Of a DNA stretch of 21,609 nt, positions 6,483 through 13,824 are shown piece after piece. The DNA comes from Actinomycetota bacterium (lineage in GTDB: Bacteria > Actinomycetota > Actinomycetes > S36-B12 > UBA10799). Location of the stretch: NCBI GenBank assembly GCA_030837445.1, contig JAUPKM010000092.1, positions 1-21,609 on the forward strand, read 5' to 3'. A program made the position numbers and the translations under genes. The notes beneath the pieces are model-generated. The model did no database searches and had not been told where the DNA came from. It was given only the letters and a program-made list of their open reading frames with translations. Position 1 is the first letter of the stretch; each line of letters opens with the position of its first letter.

Positions 6483-6821
6483 TCAGGCGTGGGCGGCCTC
6501 GTAGGCGGCGCGGACCTCACTGGAGACCCGTCCCCTGTCGCTGACCTGGTATCCGTTCTCCCGGGCCCAGGCCCGCAGGTCCGACAGATCGACGCGCTCA
6601 CTGGCCGGACGGGACTTCGCACCGGCGGAACGGCGTGTGGCGCGCCCACCGATCCTCCGGGCGGCCTCCACATACGCCGCGAGGGCCTCACGCAACGCCT
6701 CGGCGTTCGCCTCGGACAGATCGATCTCGTACGAGACACCGTCCAGCGCGAAGGCCACGGTCTCGTCGGCCTCGCCGCCGTCGAGATCATCGGTAAGGAT
6801 AACTTGTACTTTCTGTGCCAC
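6483..6821 (-). CDS. lsr2: Lsr2 nucleoid-associated, xenogeneic-silencing protein
   Basis: A 112-residue H-NS-like protein of actinobacteria that coats and bridges AT-rich DNA and silences acquired genes. The N-terminal oligomerisation domain (MAQKVQVILTDDLDGGEADE..., about 1-55) is nearly canonical, then a basic linker (about 58-75), then the DNA-binding domain LRAWARENGYQVSDRGRVSSEVRAAYEAAH (about 83-111), whose RGR is the AT-hook-like minor-groove clamp. The start is GTG at 6821, with GGAGA six bases upstream. Actinomycetes often have two paralogues; which one this is cannot be told here. Confidence 0.95.
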   Translation of the reverse strand: MAQKVQVILTDDLDGGEADETVAFALDGVSYEIDLSEANAEALREALAAYVEAARRIGGRATRRSAGAKSRPASERVDLSDLRAWARENGYQVSDRGRVSSEVRAAYEAAHA

Positions 6822-7230
6822 AACATCTCCATTCAGTCACAGAATCCTTCGGGCAACACCACAGCCCCTGAAGGACCCTCGGGGGGAATCAACCTCTGTC
6901 AGGCTATCCGATCCCCAGGGCAATCCAGGTGACGGACGCACTCGACATGAGCATTTCTTCACCAACCCTTACCTGAATCACGCGGGATCGGCTTCGCGGT
7001 ACCTGCCCGCGGCACCGGCCGCGGTGGGAGCTAAGCACCGGCCACAAGCCCCGGTCCGGTCCGGCTGAGTGATTGAGCCGTTTCCGTCGGCCACAACAAT
7101 TGCGGAGGGCTCCCCCACAGCCGGGACCGGCTGACGAACCGGCGAGATGCCCGCGCGAGAGATGCGGGAGCGGATGATAGCTCCCCGAAATGTGGACCCG
7201 GAGGGGGCCCCGCCACGATTGCGGCGGGCC

Positions 7231-7282
7231 TGCGCAACGAGTGTGCGCATCGAGTGCGAGCGGCGGACGTGCGCATCGAGTG
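7231..7282 (+). repeat. Three copies of a 13-bp direct repeat in a 595-bp gene-free stretch
   Basis: TGCGCAACGAGTG (7231-7243), TGCGCATCGAGTG (7244-7256) and TGCGCATCGAGTG (7270-7282) lie head to tail, the last after a 13-base gap. They are the only clear structure in the gene-free stretch 6822-7416, apart from the terminator at 7364. The stretch is upstream of lsr2 and downstream of the phospholipase gene, so lsr2 control sites should lie at its left end, but no convincing promoter was identified. Direct repeats of this size could be regulator sites or simple slippage. Confidence 0.5.
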
Positions 7283-7363
7283 TGCGCGGCGGCGGATGCC
7301 GCGAGGGCAGCCCGGACAATTCGGTGACCTGGAGCTGCTCGCCGCCGTCCAGCCCACGGGTTT

Positions 7364-7407
7364 CCGTCTGCTGGAAGCGACGTGAACGTGCCGCTTCCAG
7401 CAGACGG
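7364..7407 (-). terminator. Terminator of the phospholipase gene
   Basis: A perfect 16-bp stem (CCGTCTGCTGGAAGCG and its complement) around a 12-base loop, starting 10 bases after the phospholipase stop. It is followed in minus-strand RNA by GAAACCC. Confidence 0.8.
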
Positions 7408-7416
7408 GGTCGCGCG

Positions 7417-7962
7417 TCACTCCGAGGCGTACGCCTCCGCGGAGGTCACGCCCGCGGGCATCAGCCGCGCGGCCTTGTCGATATCCGCCTGCGAGACGGC
7501 GACGGTCCCGAGGATCTTCACAGCCTGGTAGTAGGTCCACGCCAGGCTGTCACACGCCGGTCGGACGGCACTGTCGTAGGTGGCGCACTTCCGCTTGAGG
7601 TCGGAGTAGAAGGCGCTGTCCAGACGAGCCTTGTTGTCCGGGAACTTCTTGGCCGCCTTGTAGTTGCGGTACCCGAAGTCATGCCGGGCGCACGAGAGGG
7701 TGAAATCGAAGCCGAGAGGGTTGTCCGGGCTGCTGGAGCAGTAGTCGGTCGACCAGTCGAAGGCGTAGTCCGACCAGGCTCCCTGGTTGTTCCGGGCGGA
7801 CAGCCAGCTGCTGGCGCTCCCCGCGTCGGTCTGGGTCCATCCCGAGAGAACACTGAGTTTCTGCTCGGCCGTCACGGCCTGGGCCGGGGCCGCCGCGACA
7901 ACGGAAGCCAGAAGAACCCCCAGGACGGCAAAACTACTCGTCACTGCACCACGTCGAGACAT
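7417..7962 (-). CDS. Secreted prokaryotic phospholipase A2 (group XIV-like)
   Basis: A 181-residue secreted lipase that would hydrolyse the sn-2 ester of phospholipids. Signal peptide MSRRGAVTSSFAVLGVLLAS with likely cleavage after AQA at about 29. The mature part carries the hallmark DYCSSSPDNPLGFDF, CARHDFGYRNYK and KARLDSAFYSDLKRKC. By comparison with the Streptomyces violaceoruber enzyme, His94 and Asp115 (21 residues apart, as His64/Asp85 there) form the catalytic dyad, and Asp95 with nearby residues binds Ca2+. The four visible Cys (YC, SC, KC, AC) fit two disulfides. Start ATG 7962 was chosen because it begins the signal peptide; the frame extends to 8028. A promoter is visible at 8068-8096 and a terminator follows the gene. 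Confidence 0.92.
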   Translation of the reverse strand: MSRRGAVTSSFAVLGVLLASVVAAAPAQAVTAEQKLSVLSGWTQTDAGSASSWLSARNNQGAWSDYAFDWSTDYCSSSPDNPLGFDFTLSCARHDFGYRNYKAAKKFPDNKARLDSAFYSDLKRKCATYDSAVRPACDSLAWTYYQAVKILGTVAVSQADIDKAARLMPAGVTSAEAYASE

Positions 7963-8067
7963 ACGGAAGATCGTCCCCCATTCTGAGTCGCCATCCGGCC
8001 GGACCCGGAGGGCTGAGGGCGAGGTCACAGTGACGTCCGGACACCGAACCTCGCGATGATCATGACA

Positions 8068-8096
8068 AGTATGTCCCTACAGCAACACTTGATCAA
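8068..8096 (-). promoter_or_regulatory. Probable sigma-70-type promoter of the phospholipase gene
   Basis: On the minus strand TTGATC (8096-8091), a 17-base spacer, then CATACT (8073-8068). It would start transcription near 8060, giving a leader of about 100 bases. Confidence 0.5.
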
Positions 8097-8161
8097 GAGT
8101 CTCGAAGGATCTTTCGGTTTGCCGGTGGCCTTCTGTCTTCTCCGTCCGTCAACGACGGGCT

Positions 8162-8192
8162 TTGACCTTGCCGCAGCGTCAATGTCTATCGT
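8162..8192 (+). promoter_or_regulatory. MerR-type promoter/operator of the DUF2268-merR operon
   Basis: TTGACC (8162-8167) and TATCGT (8187-8192) are separated by 19 bases, the over-long spacer that MerR regulators correct by twisting DNA. A 21-bp dyad (8162-8182, TTGAC...GTCAA, 8 of 10 pairs matching) overlaps the -35 and spacer, as expected of a MerR operator. Transcription would begin at about 8199-8201, at the ATG of the first gene, implying a leaderless mRNA. The MerR gene is second in the operon, so autoregulation is likely. Confidence 0.7.
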
Positions 8193-8200
8193 CACCGAAC

Positions 8201-9097
8201 ATGACAGTCACCGTCCTCGACAGCTGCTCGGCGATGCGGGACATCCTGGAGGCGCCCGTGAGGCGACGACTCGGCCTGCTGCGCGAGATGATGGCGCCCG
8301 TCACAGGCTTGTACCGGTACGTCCCCGGCGAGGTGGACCTGGCGACAATGCACCGGTTCGCCTTCGGTTTCCCGGTCGACCGGGCGGTGGACCGGTGCCG
8401 TGAGGCACTCGACGTCCTGCGGGAGGCGGACGCCTGGACGCGGATCCGGCGTGCCCTGGACGACGCGGTGGAGGTCCAGCGACGGGCGACCCCCGCAGCC
8501 GCGATCCCGGACATCACCGTGGTCCTCGTCCTGGGGGATCCGGAGGACGACCACTTCACGCACGAGTGTCTCGGGGTGTCGGGGAACGGCTCCGTCACCG
8601 GGTATATCGCTCTCACGCTGTGGCCGTTCCCGGAGAACGTCGAACGGCTGGAGGCGACGGCGGTCCACGAGCTCAACCACAATCTGCGGTACGCGCCAGG
8701 AGGGGTGGTGTGGGATCCGCGGTCCGTGACGGTCGGTGAGCAGGTGGTGTCCGAGGGGCTCGCCGACGCCTTCGCCCGCCAGTTGTACGGTGACGCGTTG
8801 GGGCGCACGAGGATCGGGGTGCCTTCCCTGGACGACGACGCCATCTTCGAGAAGGTGGTGTCCGGCCTGGAGGTGACGGATATGCGGAATTTCACCGCGT
8901 GGGTGCACGGGGACGCGAGCGCGCGCCGGTTCGGCGTCCGGCCTGTGGGGCTGCCGACCGGGGCAGGGTACGCGGCGGGCAACCGGCTCGTCGACGCCTA
9001 CCTGTCGGCGACGGGCCGGACCGCCGCCGACGCGCTCCACATCCCCAGCCGCGAGATCATCGACACCGCGCTCGGCCGGGCCGGCGGCGGCAGCTGA
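8201..9097 (+). CDS. DUF2268-type putative zinc protease
   Basis: A 298-residue protein starting MTVTVLDSCSAMRDILEAPV. It carries HELNHNLRY (HExxH zinc/catalytic motif, about residues 157-161) followed about 27 residues later by SEGLADAFA, whose Glu is the likely third zinc ligand of a gluzincin. The pattern matches DUF2268 'predicted Zn-dependent protease' proteins, which in Gram-positives are often beside a MerR gene. No signal peptide, so it is probably cytoplasmic; substrate unknown. ATG 8201 was chosen over the longer frame from 8162 because it begins the conserved region and falls at the predicted transcription start; there is no Shine-Dalgarno. The stop is 12 bases before merR. Confidence 0.85.
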   Translation: MTVTVLDSCSAMRDILEAPVRRRLGLLREMMAPVTGLYRYVPGEVDLATMHRFAFGFPVDRAVDRCREALDVLREADAWTRIRRALDDAVEVQRRATPAAAIPDITVVLVLGDPEDDHFTHECLGVSGNGSVTGYIALTLWPFPENVERLEATAVHELNHNLRYAPGGVVWDPRSVTVGEQVVSEGLADAFARQLYGDALGRTRIGVPSLDDDAIFEKVVSGLEVTDMRNFTAWVHGDASARRFGVRPVGLPTGAGYAAGNRLVDAYLSATGRTAADALHIPSREIIDTALGRAGGGS

Positions 9098-9109
9098 CGG
9101 GAGCGACGC

Positions 9110-9928
9110 ATGGAGTGGCTCGTCCACGAACTCGCGTCCCGGGCCGGGATCAGCACCAGGACGCTGCGCCACTACGACGCCATCGGCCTGCTGACCCCCA
9201 CCCGGGTCGGAACGAACGGGTACCGCCGCTACGGCCCGGACGCCGTGGCCCGGCTCCAGCGCATCCTGCTCCTTCGTGACCTGGGGCTCGGTCTGCCCGT
9301 CATCGCCGCCGTGCTCGCCGAGGAGATCGACGAGTTGCAGGCGCTCAGCCGCCACATCGCGGAGCTCGAGGCGTCACGGGCCCGGACGGAGCGGCGGATC
9401 CGGGCGGTCGAGCACACCCTGGAGGCCCGGAGACAGGGGGTCGAGCCGTGCCCGGACATCATGCTGGACGGCTTCAACGACCGTTATGAGGAGGAGGTGG
9501 TCGCGCGCTGGGGAGAACGGGCCTACCGCGTGAGCAACGAGTGGTGGCACTCTCTGCCGCTCTCCCAGCAGCGGACCTGGAAAGACCGTGGTGACGATCT
9601 CGTCGCCGACTGGATCAGCGCCTGGCGGGAAGGGACCGCGCCCGATTCCCCCGTTGCGCAGGAGCTGGCTGCCCGCCACGTCGGCTGGCTGGGAACCATC
9701 CCCGGGACCCCACTGCACGACGACGACCAGCTCGGCTCCGTCGCGATGCTCCGGGGCCTGGGGGCAATGTACGTCGGCGACCCCCGGTTCGCCCGGACGT
9801 ACGGCGGCAGGGACGGCGCGCGGTTCGTCCGGGACGCCCTGGAGGAGTACCTCCGCACCGCCTACGAGGGAGCGTCTCCGGAGCGGGCGGTGACCCGGGC
9901 TCCAGGTACACCGTGCTCAGGCGGCTGA
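9110..9928 (+). CDS. MerR-family regulator with TipAS-like ligand domain
   Basis: A 272-residue activator. Winged helix-turn-helix at about 1-70 (VHELASRAGISTRTLRHYDAIGLLTPTR..NGYRRYG), coiled-coil dimerisation helix (about 75-120), then a TipAS-type helical domain (about 130-260, with ending RGLGAMYVGDPRFARTYGG like TipA LADMYVADPRF). TipAL of Streptomyces binds thiopeptides through a Cys in its TipAS domain; no Cys is present at the comparable place here (GTIPGTPLHDDDQ), so a covalent thiopeptide complex is unlikely. It probably senses another ligand and switches on the promoter at 8162. The ATG follows GGGAGCGACGC. Confidence 0.9.
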   Translation: MEWLVHELASRAGISTRTLRHYDAIGLLTPTRVGTNGYRRYGPDAVARLQRILLLRDLGLGLPVIAAVLAEEIDELQALSRHIAELEASRARTERRIRAVEHTLEARRQGVEPCPDIMLDGFNDRYEEEVVARWGERAYRVSNEWWHSLPLSQQRTWKDRGDDLVADWISAWREGTAPDSPVAQELAARHVGWLGTIPGTPLHDDDQLGSVAMLRGLGAMYVGDPRFARTYGGRDGARFVRDALEEYLRTAYEGASPERAVTRAPGTPCSGG

Positions 9929-9963
9929 GTTCGGCGCCTCCGGTCACCACGCCACGGACGACG

Positions 9964-9992
9964 TCACCCGCGCGGCGGTTCCGCGCGGGTGA
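9964..9992. terminator. Bidirectional terminator between merR and the lectin gene
   Basis: A perfect 12-bp stem (TCACCCGCGCGG with CCGCGCGGGTGA) and CGGTT loop between two convergent genes, 36 bases from each stop codon. Confidence 0.8.
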
Positions 9993-10027
9993 TGCGCCGG
10001 CCAGCTGTCGCGGGACGTGGCATCAGA

Positions 10028-10570
10028 TCAGTTGAGCCGCCACTGCTGGTTGAGCTGACCTGCGAGGCAGGTCCACTGCTGGACATTGGCTCCGTTCCCG
10101 GTGTTCTCCCCTGTGACGTCGAGGCACTTGCCGCTGTGCCGGGCGACGATCTTGTACCAGTTGTACCCATTAGCCGAGGTGAAGAACGAGAGGCGCCACT
10201 GCTGGTTCAGCTGGTCGGACAGGCAGTCCCACTGCTGCACGTTGACGCCGTCACCCGTGCCGACCCCCGAGACGTCCAGGCACTTACCACTGTGAGCCAC
10301 GATCACCTGGTAGTACCCGTTGCCCAGGTTCTTGAACCGCCACTGCTGATTCTGGCCTCCCCAGCAGTCCCACTGGTAGACATTGGCTCCGGTCGCGGTG
10401 CTCACCTCGGCGACATCGAGGCACCTGCCGCTGTGCCGGGCGATGACGTCGTAGTACGTGTAGGAGGCGCTCGCGGATGGAGCGAGCGCGATACCGGTTG
10501 CGGAGAACGTCGCGACAGCAGCGACGACGAGTTTGCCCCACGACCGGGCACGGCCCGAAGCTGTTCTCAT
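10028..10570 (-). CDS. Secreted ricin-B (beta-trefoil, CBM13-like) lectin
   Basis: A 180-residue secreted sugar-binding protein made of one beta-trefoil and nothing else. Signal peptide to about residue 35 (cleavage after ASA), then three homologous repeats, each with a CLDV block and a QxW signature: NQQWRF (Trp77), NQQWRL (Trp125) and NQQWRLN (Trp177). Each repeat has a Cys pair, and all three sugar sites look intact. The start ATG 10570 follows GGAGAGGA. CBM13 domains usually hang on xylanases or arabinofuranosidases; a free one may help bind xylan or galactosides, or recognise other cells. The third repeat ends two residues from the C-terminus, so it has no tail. Confidence 0.92.
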   Translation of the reverse strand: MRTASGRARSWGKLVVAAVATFSATGIALAPSASASYTYYDVIARHSGRCLDVAEVSTATGANVYQWDCWGGQNQQWRFKNLGNGYYQVIVAHSGKCLDVSGVGTGDGVNVQQWDCLSDQLNQQWRLSFFTSANGYNWYKIVARHSGKCLDVTGENTGNGANVQQWTCLAGQLNQQWRLN

Positions 10571-10992
10571 CAGGTTGTTCCTCTCCTCAAGGGATAGCGG
10601 CAGGATCTGTGACCGCTGCCGCCATGGCTTCCGTGAAGGCCGCTGCGGAACAGACACCGCACCGAGATCACCTCACAGCGTCATCACCGTCGCCGCTTCG
10701 ACGTCCCTCCGCATAGGGACAGATGTCCCCTGGAACCGGGATGTTTTGGAACTTGCCGCGGTGCTTTGCTCCACTTCATCGCATGCCTCCACCCAAAGTC
10801 GTCACCGAAGAACGGAACAGATGAAAGAAGCTGTCCGCTTCGGGACCGAGAGATGTGCGAGTGACCACATCGGCCAACAGCGGCGCAAGCCACACGAAAC
10901 ACCCTTCCCTTCAGTGCCCTCCACCACGGAGTGACCAATATGGTGTCGGTACGAGATCGCGGGGACATCAGGCCGAACGTGAGGGAGGAGAT
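10571..10992. other. 422-bp gene-free divergent region
   Basis: Between the divergent lectin (-) and response-regulator (+) genes. It must hold both promoters but no convincing -35/-10 pair, dyad or RNA structure was recognised. Confidence 0.5.
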
Positions 10993-11694
10993 GTGGCGCT
11001 CGACAAGAAACAAGTACTCCTCATCGATGGTCACCCAATTGTGGCACGAGGTCTCCGCGTGCTTCTCGAGAATGAGCCCTGGGTGGAGCGGATTCGCGAG
11101 GCCACGACGGCGAAGAGTGCGATCGAGGCGGTGGTCAGCGATCCACCGGACTTCATCGTCCTGGACATCAGACTCCGCGACGAATGTGGGATCGACACCC
11201 TCATCAAGATCAGGCAGATCTGCCCCGAAGCGCGTATCACCATCCTGTCGACCTCGGACGACATCGAGATCGTACGGACCGCGCTACGGTCCGGGGCACA
11301 CGGTTTCGTCGGGAAGGACACCGAACCGGATATCGTCCTTGACACCCTGAGGGTCGTGGCCCACGGCGGGACGGCGTTAGGCCCGAGAATCCCCGAAGAA
11401 GCACTGTCCCCAGCGAGCACAACACTTCCGGAACCATTTTCCTTGTTGACCTCACGGGAACTCGATCTTCTGCACCACCTAGCTCTCGGGGAATGCAACG
11501 CACAGATCGCCAAACGTCTGGGACTGTGTGAGAAGACGATCCGGAACCAGCTCTCCCGCTTGTTCCTCAGACTCGGTGTGAGAGACAGGGTGAACGCCGT
11601 ACTTCTCCTTCACGAAGCACGGATCGCGCTTCCGCGACCGGAGACTCACCGGACACCACATCCCTGGCCGCCGGGACGACGCAGACCGGGATGA
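10993..11694 (+). CDS. Orphan NarL/LuxR-type response regulator
   Basis: A 233-residue DNA-binding regulator. Receiver domain at 1-120 with phospho-acceptor Asp58 (FIVLDIRL), Ser86/Thr87 (ILSTSDD) and Lys108 (VGKD); LuxR-type helix-turn-helix at about 155-215 (LLTSRELDLLHHLALGECNAQIAKRLGLCEKTIRNQLSRLFLRLGV). The acidic pair that holds Mg2+ is broken: IDGHP has Gly13 where NarL proteins have the second Asp (DDHP). Phosphorylation may be altered or unnecessary. No histidine kinase is adjacent. The start is GTG 10993 after GGAGGAG; longer starts would add non-family sequence. Its GC content looks lower than its neighbours. Confidence 0.88.
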   Translation: MALDKKQVLLIDGHPIVARGLRVLLENEPWVERIREATTAKSAIEAVVSDPPDFIVLDIRLRDECGIDTLIKIRQICPEARITILSTSDDIEIVRTALRSGAHGFVGKDTEPDIVLDTLRVVAHGGTALGPRIPEEALSPASTTLPEPFSLLTSRELDLLHHLALGECNAQIAKRLGLCEKTIRNQLSRLFLRLGVRDRVNAVLLLHEARIALPRPETHRTPHPWPPGRRRPG

Positions 11695-11816
11695 GCTGAA
11701 GAAGAAGATGGTCCAGGACACCGGGCACATCTATGCGCCTTCCTGACGGGAACCTCCGGGAGTAGGCTCCGGGAGGGGGCTCCTAAGAACCCACGGGGCT
11801 ACGCCGGGGGGCGGAA

Positions 11817-12509
11817 ATGATGGCTATCTTCACCGGAGAGCCATGGTGGTCGATCGATGACACGGGTATCACCATCATCAACTATCCGTTCCGATCCGCA
11901 TCCCTTCCCCCGGACGGGCGGATAGAGATCGAGCGCATCGACGACGTCTCCCTGGGGATCGGCGACCCGACGGTCAGGGTCGGTGACGAGCTGTTCTTCG
12001 TCTCCCGCCGTCACGAGGCTGACCTGAGACGATTCGTCGACCGGACGGGCGTCCCCGAGGTCACCTGGAACGACGTCGTCTGGGGCTCGATTCTCGAACC
12101 CACCCTGGACACGGAGTTCACACCCGAGATCGAACAAGCCTCCTACTCGATCCTCCAGGGCTACGGACTTGACCTAGACACGGTCGACGAACTGCGGCGA
12201 CGTTTCCTCCCGGCAGTCATGCGGTTCAACTATCACTCCTGGGAGTGGATTCACCTGGGGTTGTTCGATCTTCTGCCGGCCACGGCCCCAGGATTCCGGG
12301 GTCCCATCAGCATCCTCGGCAAGGCGCTGTTGATCAATGCCTGGCCTCCTCTCCGGTCGACCCGGGCGACGTACCCGCAGCTGTACCGGGAGGCGATGCG
12401 TCTCGCCCTCCTGGAGCCCCGCCACAGAGTCCGCTCCCAGCCTGGGGCACCTCCCCGCGCGGAAGACCGGCACGAAAGAGAGCGCGAAGAAGGCACCACG
12501 ACGGGATGA
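11817..12509 (+). CDS. Uncharacterised protein
   Basis: A 230-residue protein not recognised. Residues 1-80 alternate beta-like stretches (WWSIDDTGITIINYPFRS, RIEIERIDDVSLGIG, TVRVGDELFFVSRRHEADL), which could be a small PH-like barrel. Residues 95-200 look helical with many aromatics (NYHSWEWIHLGLFDLL). The tail from about 205 is charged and low-complexity. No signal peptide or membrane helix. The start ATG 11817 (or 11820) follows a purine run GGGGGGCGGAA. It lies 122 bp after the response regulator and 128 bp before the CIRCE-controlled Hsp20 promoter, so it is probably a separate unit. Confidence 0.6.
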   Translation: MMAIFTGEPWWSIDDTGITIINYPFRSASLPPDGRIEIERIDDVSLGIGDPTVRVGDELFFVSRRHEADLRRFVDRTGVPEVTWNDVVWGSILEPTLDTEFTPEIEQASYSILQGYGLDLDTVDELRRRFLPAVMRFNYHSWEWIHLGLFDLLPATAPGFRGPISILGKALLINAWPPLRSTRATYPQLYREAMRLALLEPRHRVRSQPGAPPRAEDRHEREREEGTTTG

Positions 12510-12636
12510 ACCCGGCGGGCCGGGGTGGTGGCAACGGATACGACGACTCCGGCGTACGCGTCCACGGAGGTCGAACTGCTCGGACAAGGGACGACGATCG
12601 ATCCTGATCGTTCCCGTCGAGTCCCCCATTCTCCGG

Positions 12637-12663
12637 CTGGCACTCTCGATGCAAGAGTGCTAG
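12637..12663 (+). promoter_or_regulatory. CIRCE element (HrcA operator) overlapping the hsp20 promoter
   Basis: CTGGCACTC, nine bases, GAGTGCTAG: three differences in 18 positions from the CIRCE consensus TTAGCACTC-N9-GAGTGCTAA. CTGGCA (12637-12642) and TAGTAC (12661-12666), 18 bases apart, can serve as -35/-10, so HrcA would sit directly on the promoter. The leader to the hsp20 ATG would be about 100 bases. Confidence 0.85.
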
Positions 12664-12770
12664 TACTGAGGGTGTCGCGAGAGCGATTCACGGCCCGATC
12701 GCCGGTTCCTCCGCGACCTCGCCGAGACACTCGTCCCGACGGGAGAGACGAGCAAGGAGGCATCGAGTTG

Positions 12771-13217
12771 ATGATTCGTTTCGATCCGTTCCGCGACGTC
12801 GATCGCCTCGCCGAACGGCTGCTGAGTTCCACCACCGACATGTCCCAGGCCCTGCGGGCCATGCCTCTTGACGTCTACCGCTCCAGTGACCACTACGTCG
12901 TCCATTGCGATCTGCCCGGCGCCGACCCCGGCTCGGTGGACGTCTCGGTCGAGGGTCGCGCGTTGACGATCCGCGCCCAGCGGTCGGCGCGACCCGACAA
13001 CGCCGACTGGTTGACCCAGGAGCGTCAGACAGGGGTTTTCGTCCGTCAACTCACCCTGGGGCCCGAAGTGGACTTCGACCACATCGAGGCGACCTATACG
13101 GACGGCGTCCTCACCCTGACGCTCCCCGTGGCCGAACAGGCCAAGCCGCGCAGGATCGAAGTCGCCCACCCGGTCGGCCAGACCCAGCTGACGTCCGAGC
13201 CCCAGGCCACCCGCTGA
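12771..13217 (+). CDS. Small heat-shock protein, Hsp20/alpha-crystallin family
   Basis: A 148-residue ATP-independent holdase. A short N-terminal arm (MIRFDPFRDVDRLAERLL), then an alpha-crystallin domain at about 36-128 (LDVYRSSDHYVVHCDLPGADPGSVDVSVEGRALTIRAQR ... ATYTDGVLTLTLPVAE). The terminal extension lacks a clear I-x-I/V oligomer motif; IEVAHP is the nearest. ATG 12771 follows AAGGAGG by ten bases. It is controlled by the CIRCE element at 12637, so it is expected to be heat-inducible through HrcA. Confidence 0.92.
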   Translation: MIRFDPFRDVDRLAERLLSSTTDMSQALRAMPLDVYRSSDHYVVHCDLPGADPGSVDVSVEGRALTIRAQRSARPDNADWLTQERQTGVFVRQLTLGPEVDFDHIEATYTDGVLTLTLPVAEQAKPRRIEVAHPVGQTQLTSEPQATR

Positions 13218-13397
13218 TCTCCTCCGCCTGATTCCCACCCATTGGTCCCCGCTGGCTCTCCCGGCAGACGCAGGACCGTCCGTCGTCATCTCCGGGCCCT
13301 GTCCCCAGGCACTTTCCGCCTCGGGGTAGGGTCCGGAGCCAGCGGGGCCCGCAGGTCCAGATCCACCCTGGTGTCCCCCTTGTCCGACCGGAGTGGA

Positions 13398-13427
13398 TTG
13401 ACACGTTTCACAATGGCTGGGTAGGTT
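13398..13427 (+). promoter_or_regulatory. Sigma-70-type promoter for the small secreted peptide gene
   Basis: TTGACA (13398-13403), 18-base spacer, TAGGTT (13422-13427). This would start transcription near 13434, about 118 bases before the ATG at 13552. The rest of the 334-bp gap 13218-13551 shows only an imperfect hairpin near 13303-13327 that may end hsp20. Confidence 0.55.
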
Positions 13428-13551
13428 CGTTCCTCCAGGTCATATCGGGGGGACGAGCCAGCAGAGGGACGACGAGAACGCCGTCCGCCGCGCAGCTTTC
13501 TCAAACCGTTCCTCCGCTGACGCATCCTCATCACAAGGAAACGGTGGACCG

Positions 13552-13782
13552 ATGCCGAAGAAGCGCCTACCAACCGTCATGGGAGCAGTACTGCTGATGG
13601 GCGCCGCGTGGGCGTGCCCCGCCGTCGCCGCCCCCGCATCCGGAACCGACGTCGCGAGCGTCGCCCAGTCGGGCCCTCCGTACTACGAGGACGCGCCGAC
13701 CGGCCCGGGCAGCTGGACCCCTCCGGGCGCCCCCGAGGCTCCCCCGGCGCCGACCTACATCCCTTGCCCACCCAGCTGCTGA
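13552..13782 (+). CDS. Small secreted proline-rich peptide
   Basis: A 76-residue product with Lys-Lys-Arg, a hydrophobic core and a clear cleavage site (VMGAVLLMGAAWACPAVAA, cut at about 27). The mature part of about 50 residues is rich in Pro, Gly and Ala, with PPYYED, PGSWTPPGAPEAPPAP and a final CPPSC. The two Cys at the very end could form a small disulfide loop; Cys22 lies in the signal. There is no family I recognise. It has its own promoter (13398) and a hairpin 43 bp after its stop. Possibilities are a cell-surface/spore-coat-like peptide or a bacteriocin-like peptide; neither is supported further. Confidence 0.65.
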   Translation: MPKKRLPTVMGAVLLMGAAWACPAVAAPASGTDVASVAQSGPPYYEDAPTGPGSWTPPGAPEAPPAPTYIPCPPSC

Positions 13783-13824
13783 GCATCTCCGGCCGCTGAC
13801 ACTTCCCGGCGTCCGTAACACCTT

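Noticed and set aside
5780..6832. Extension of the ArsR frame to 485 codons
   Set aside because: It reads antisense through the FtsX remnant and over lsr2; the ArsR family starts near 5779, with a ribosome site there.
11695..11747. A short frame DELKKKMVQDTGHIYAPS after the response regulator
   Set aside because: Seventeen to eighteen codons without start codon or homology that I recognise; it could be a remnant but cannot be supported.
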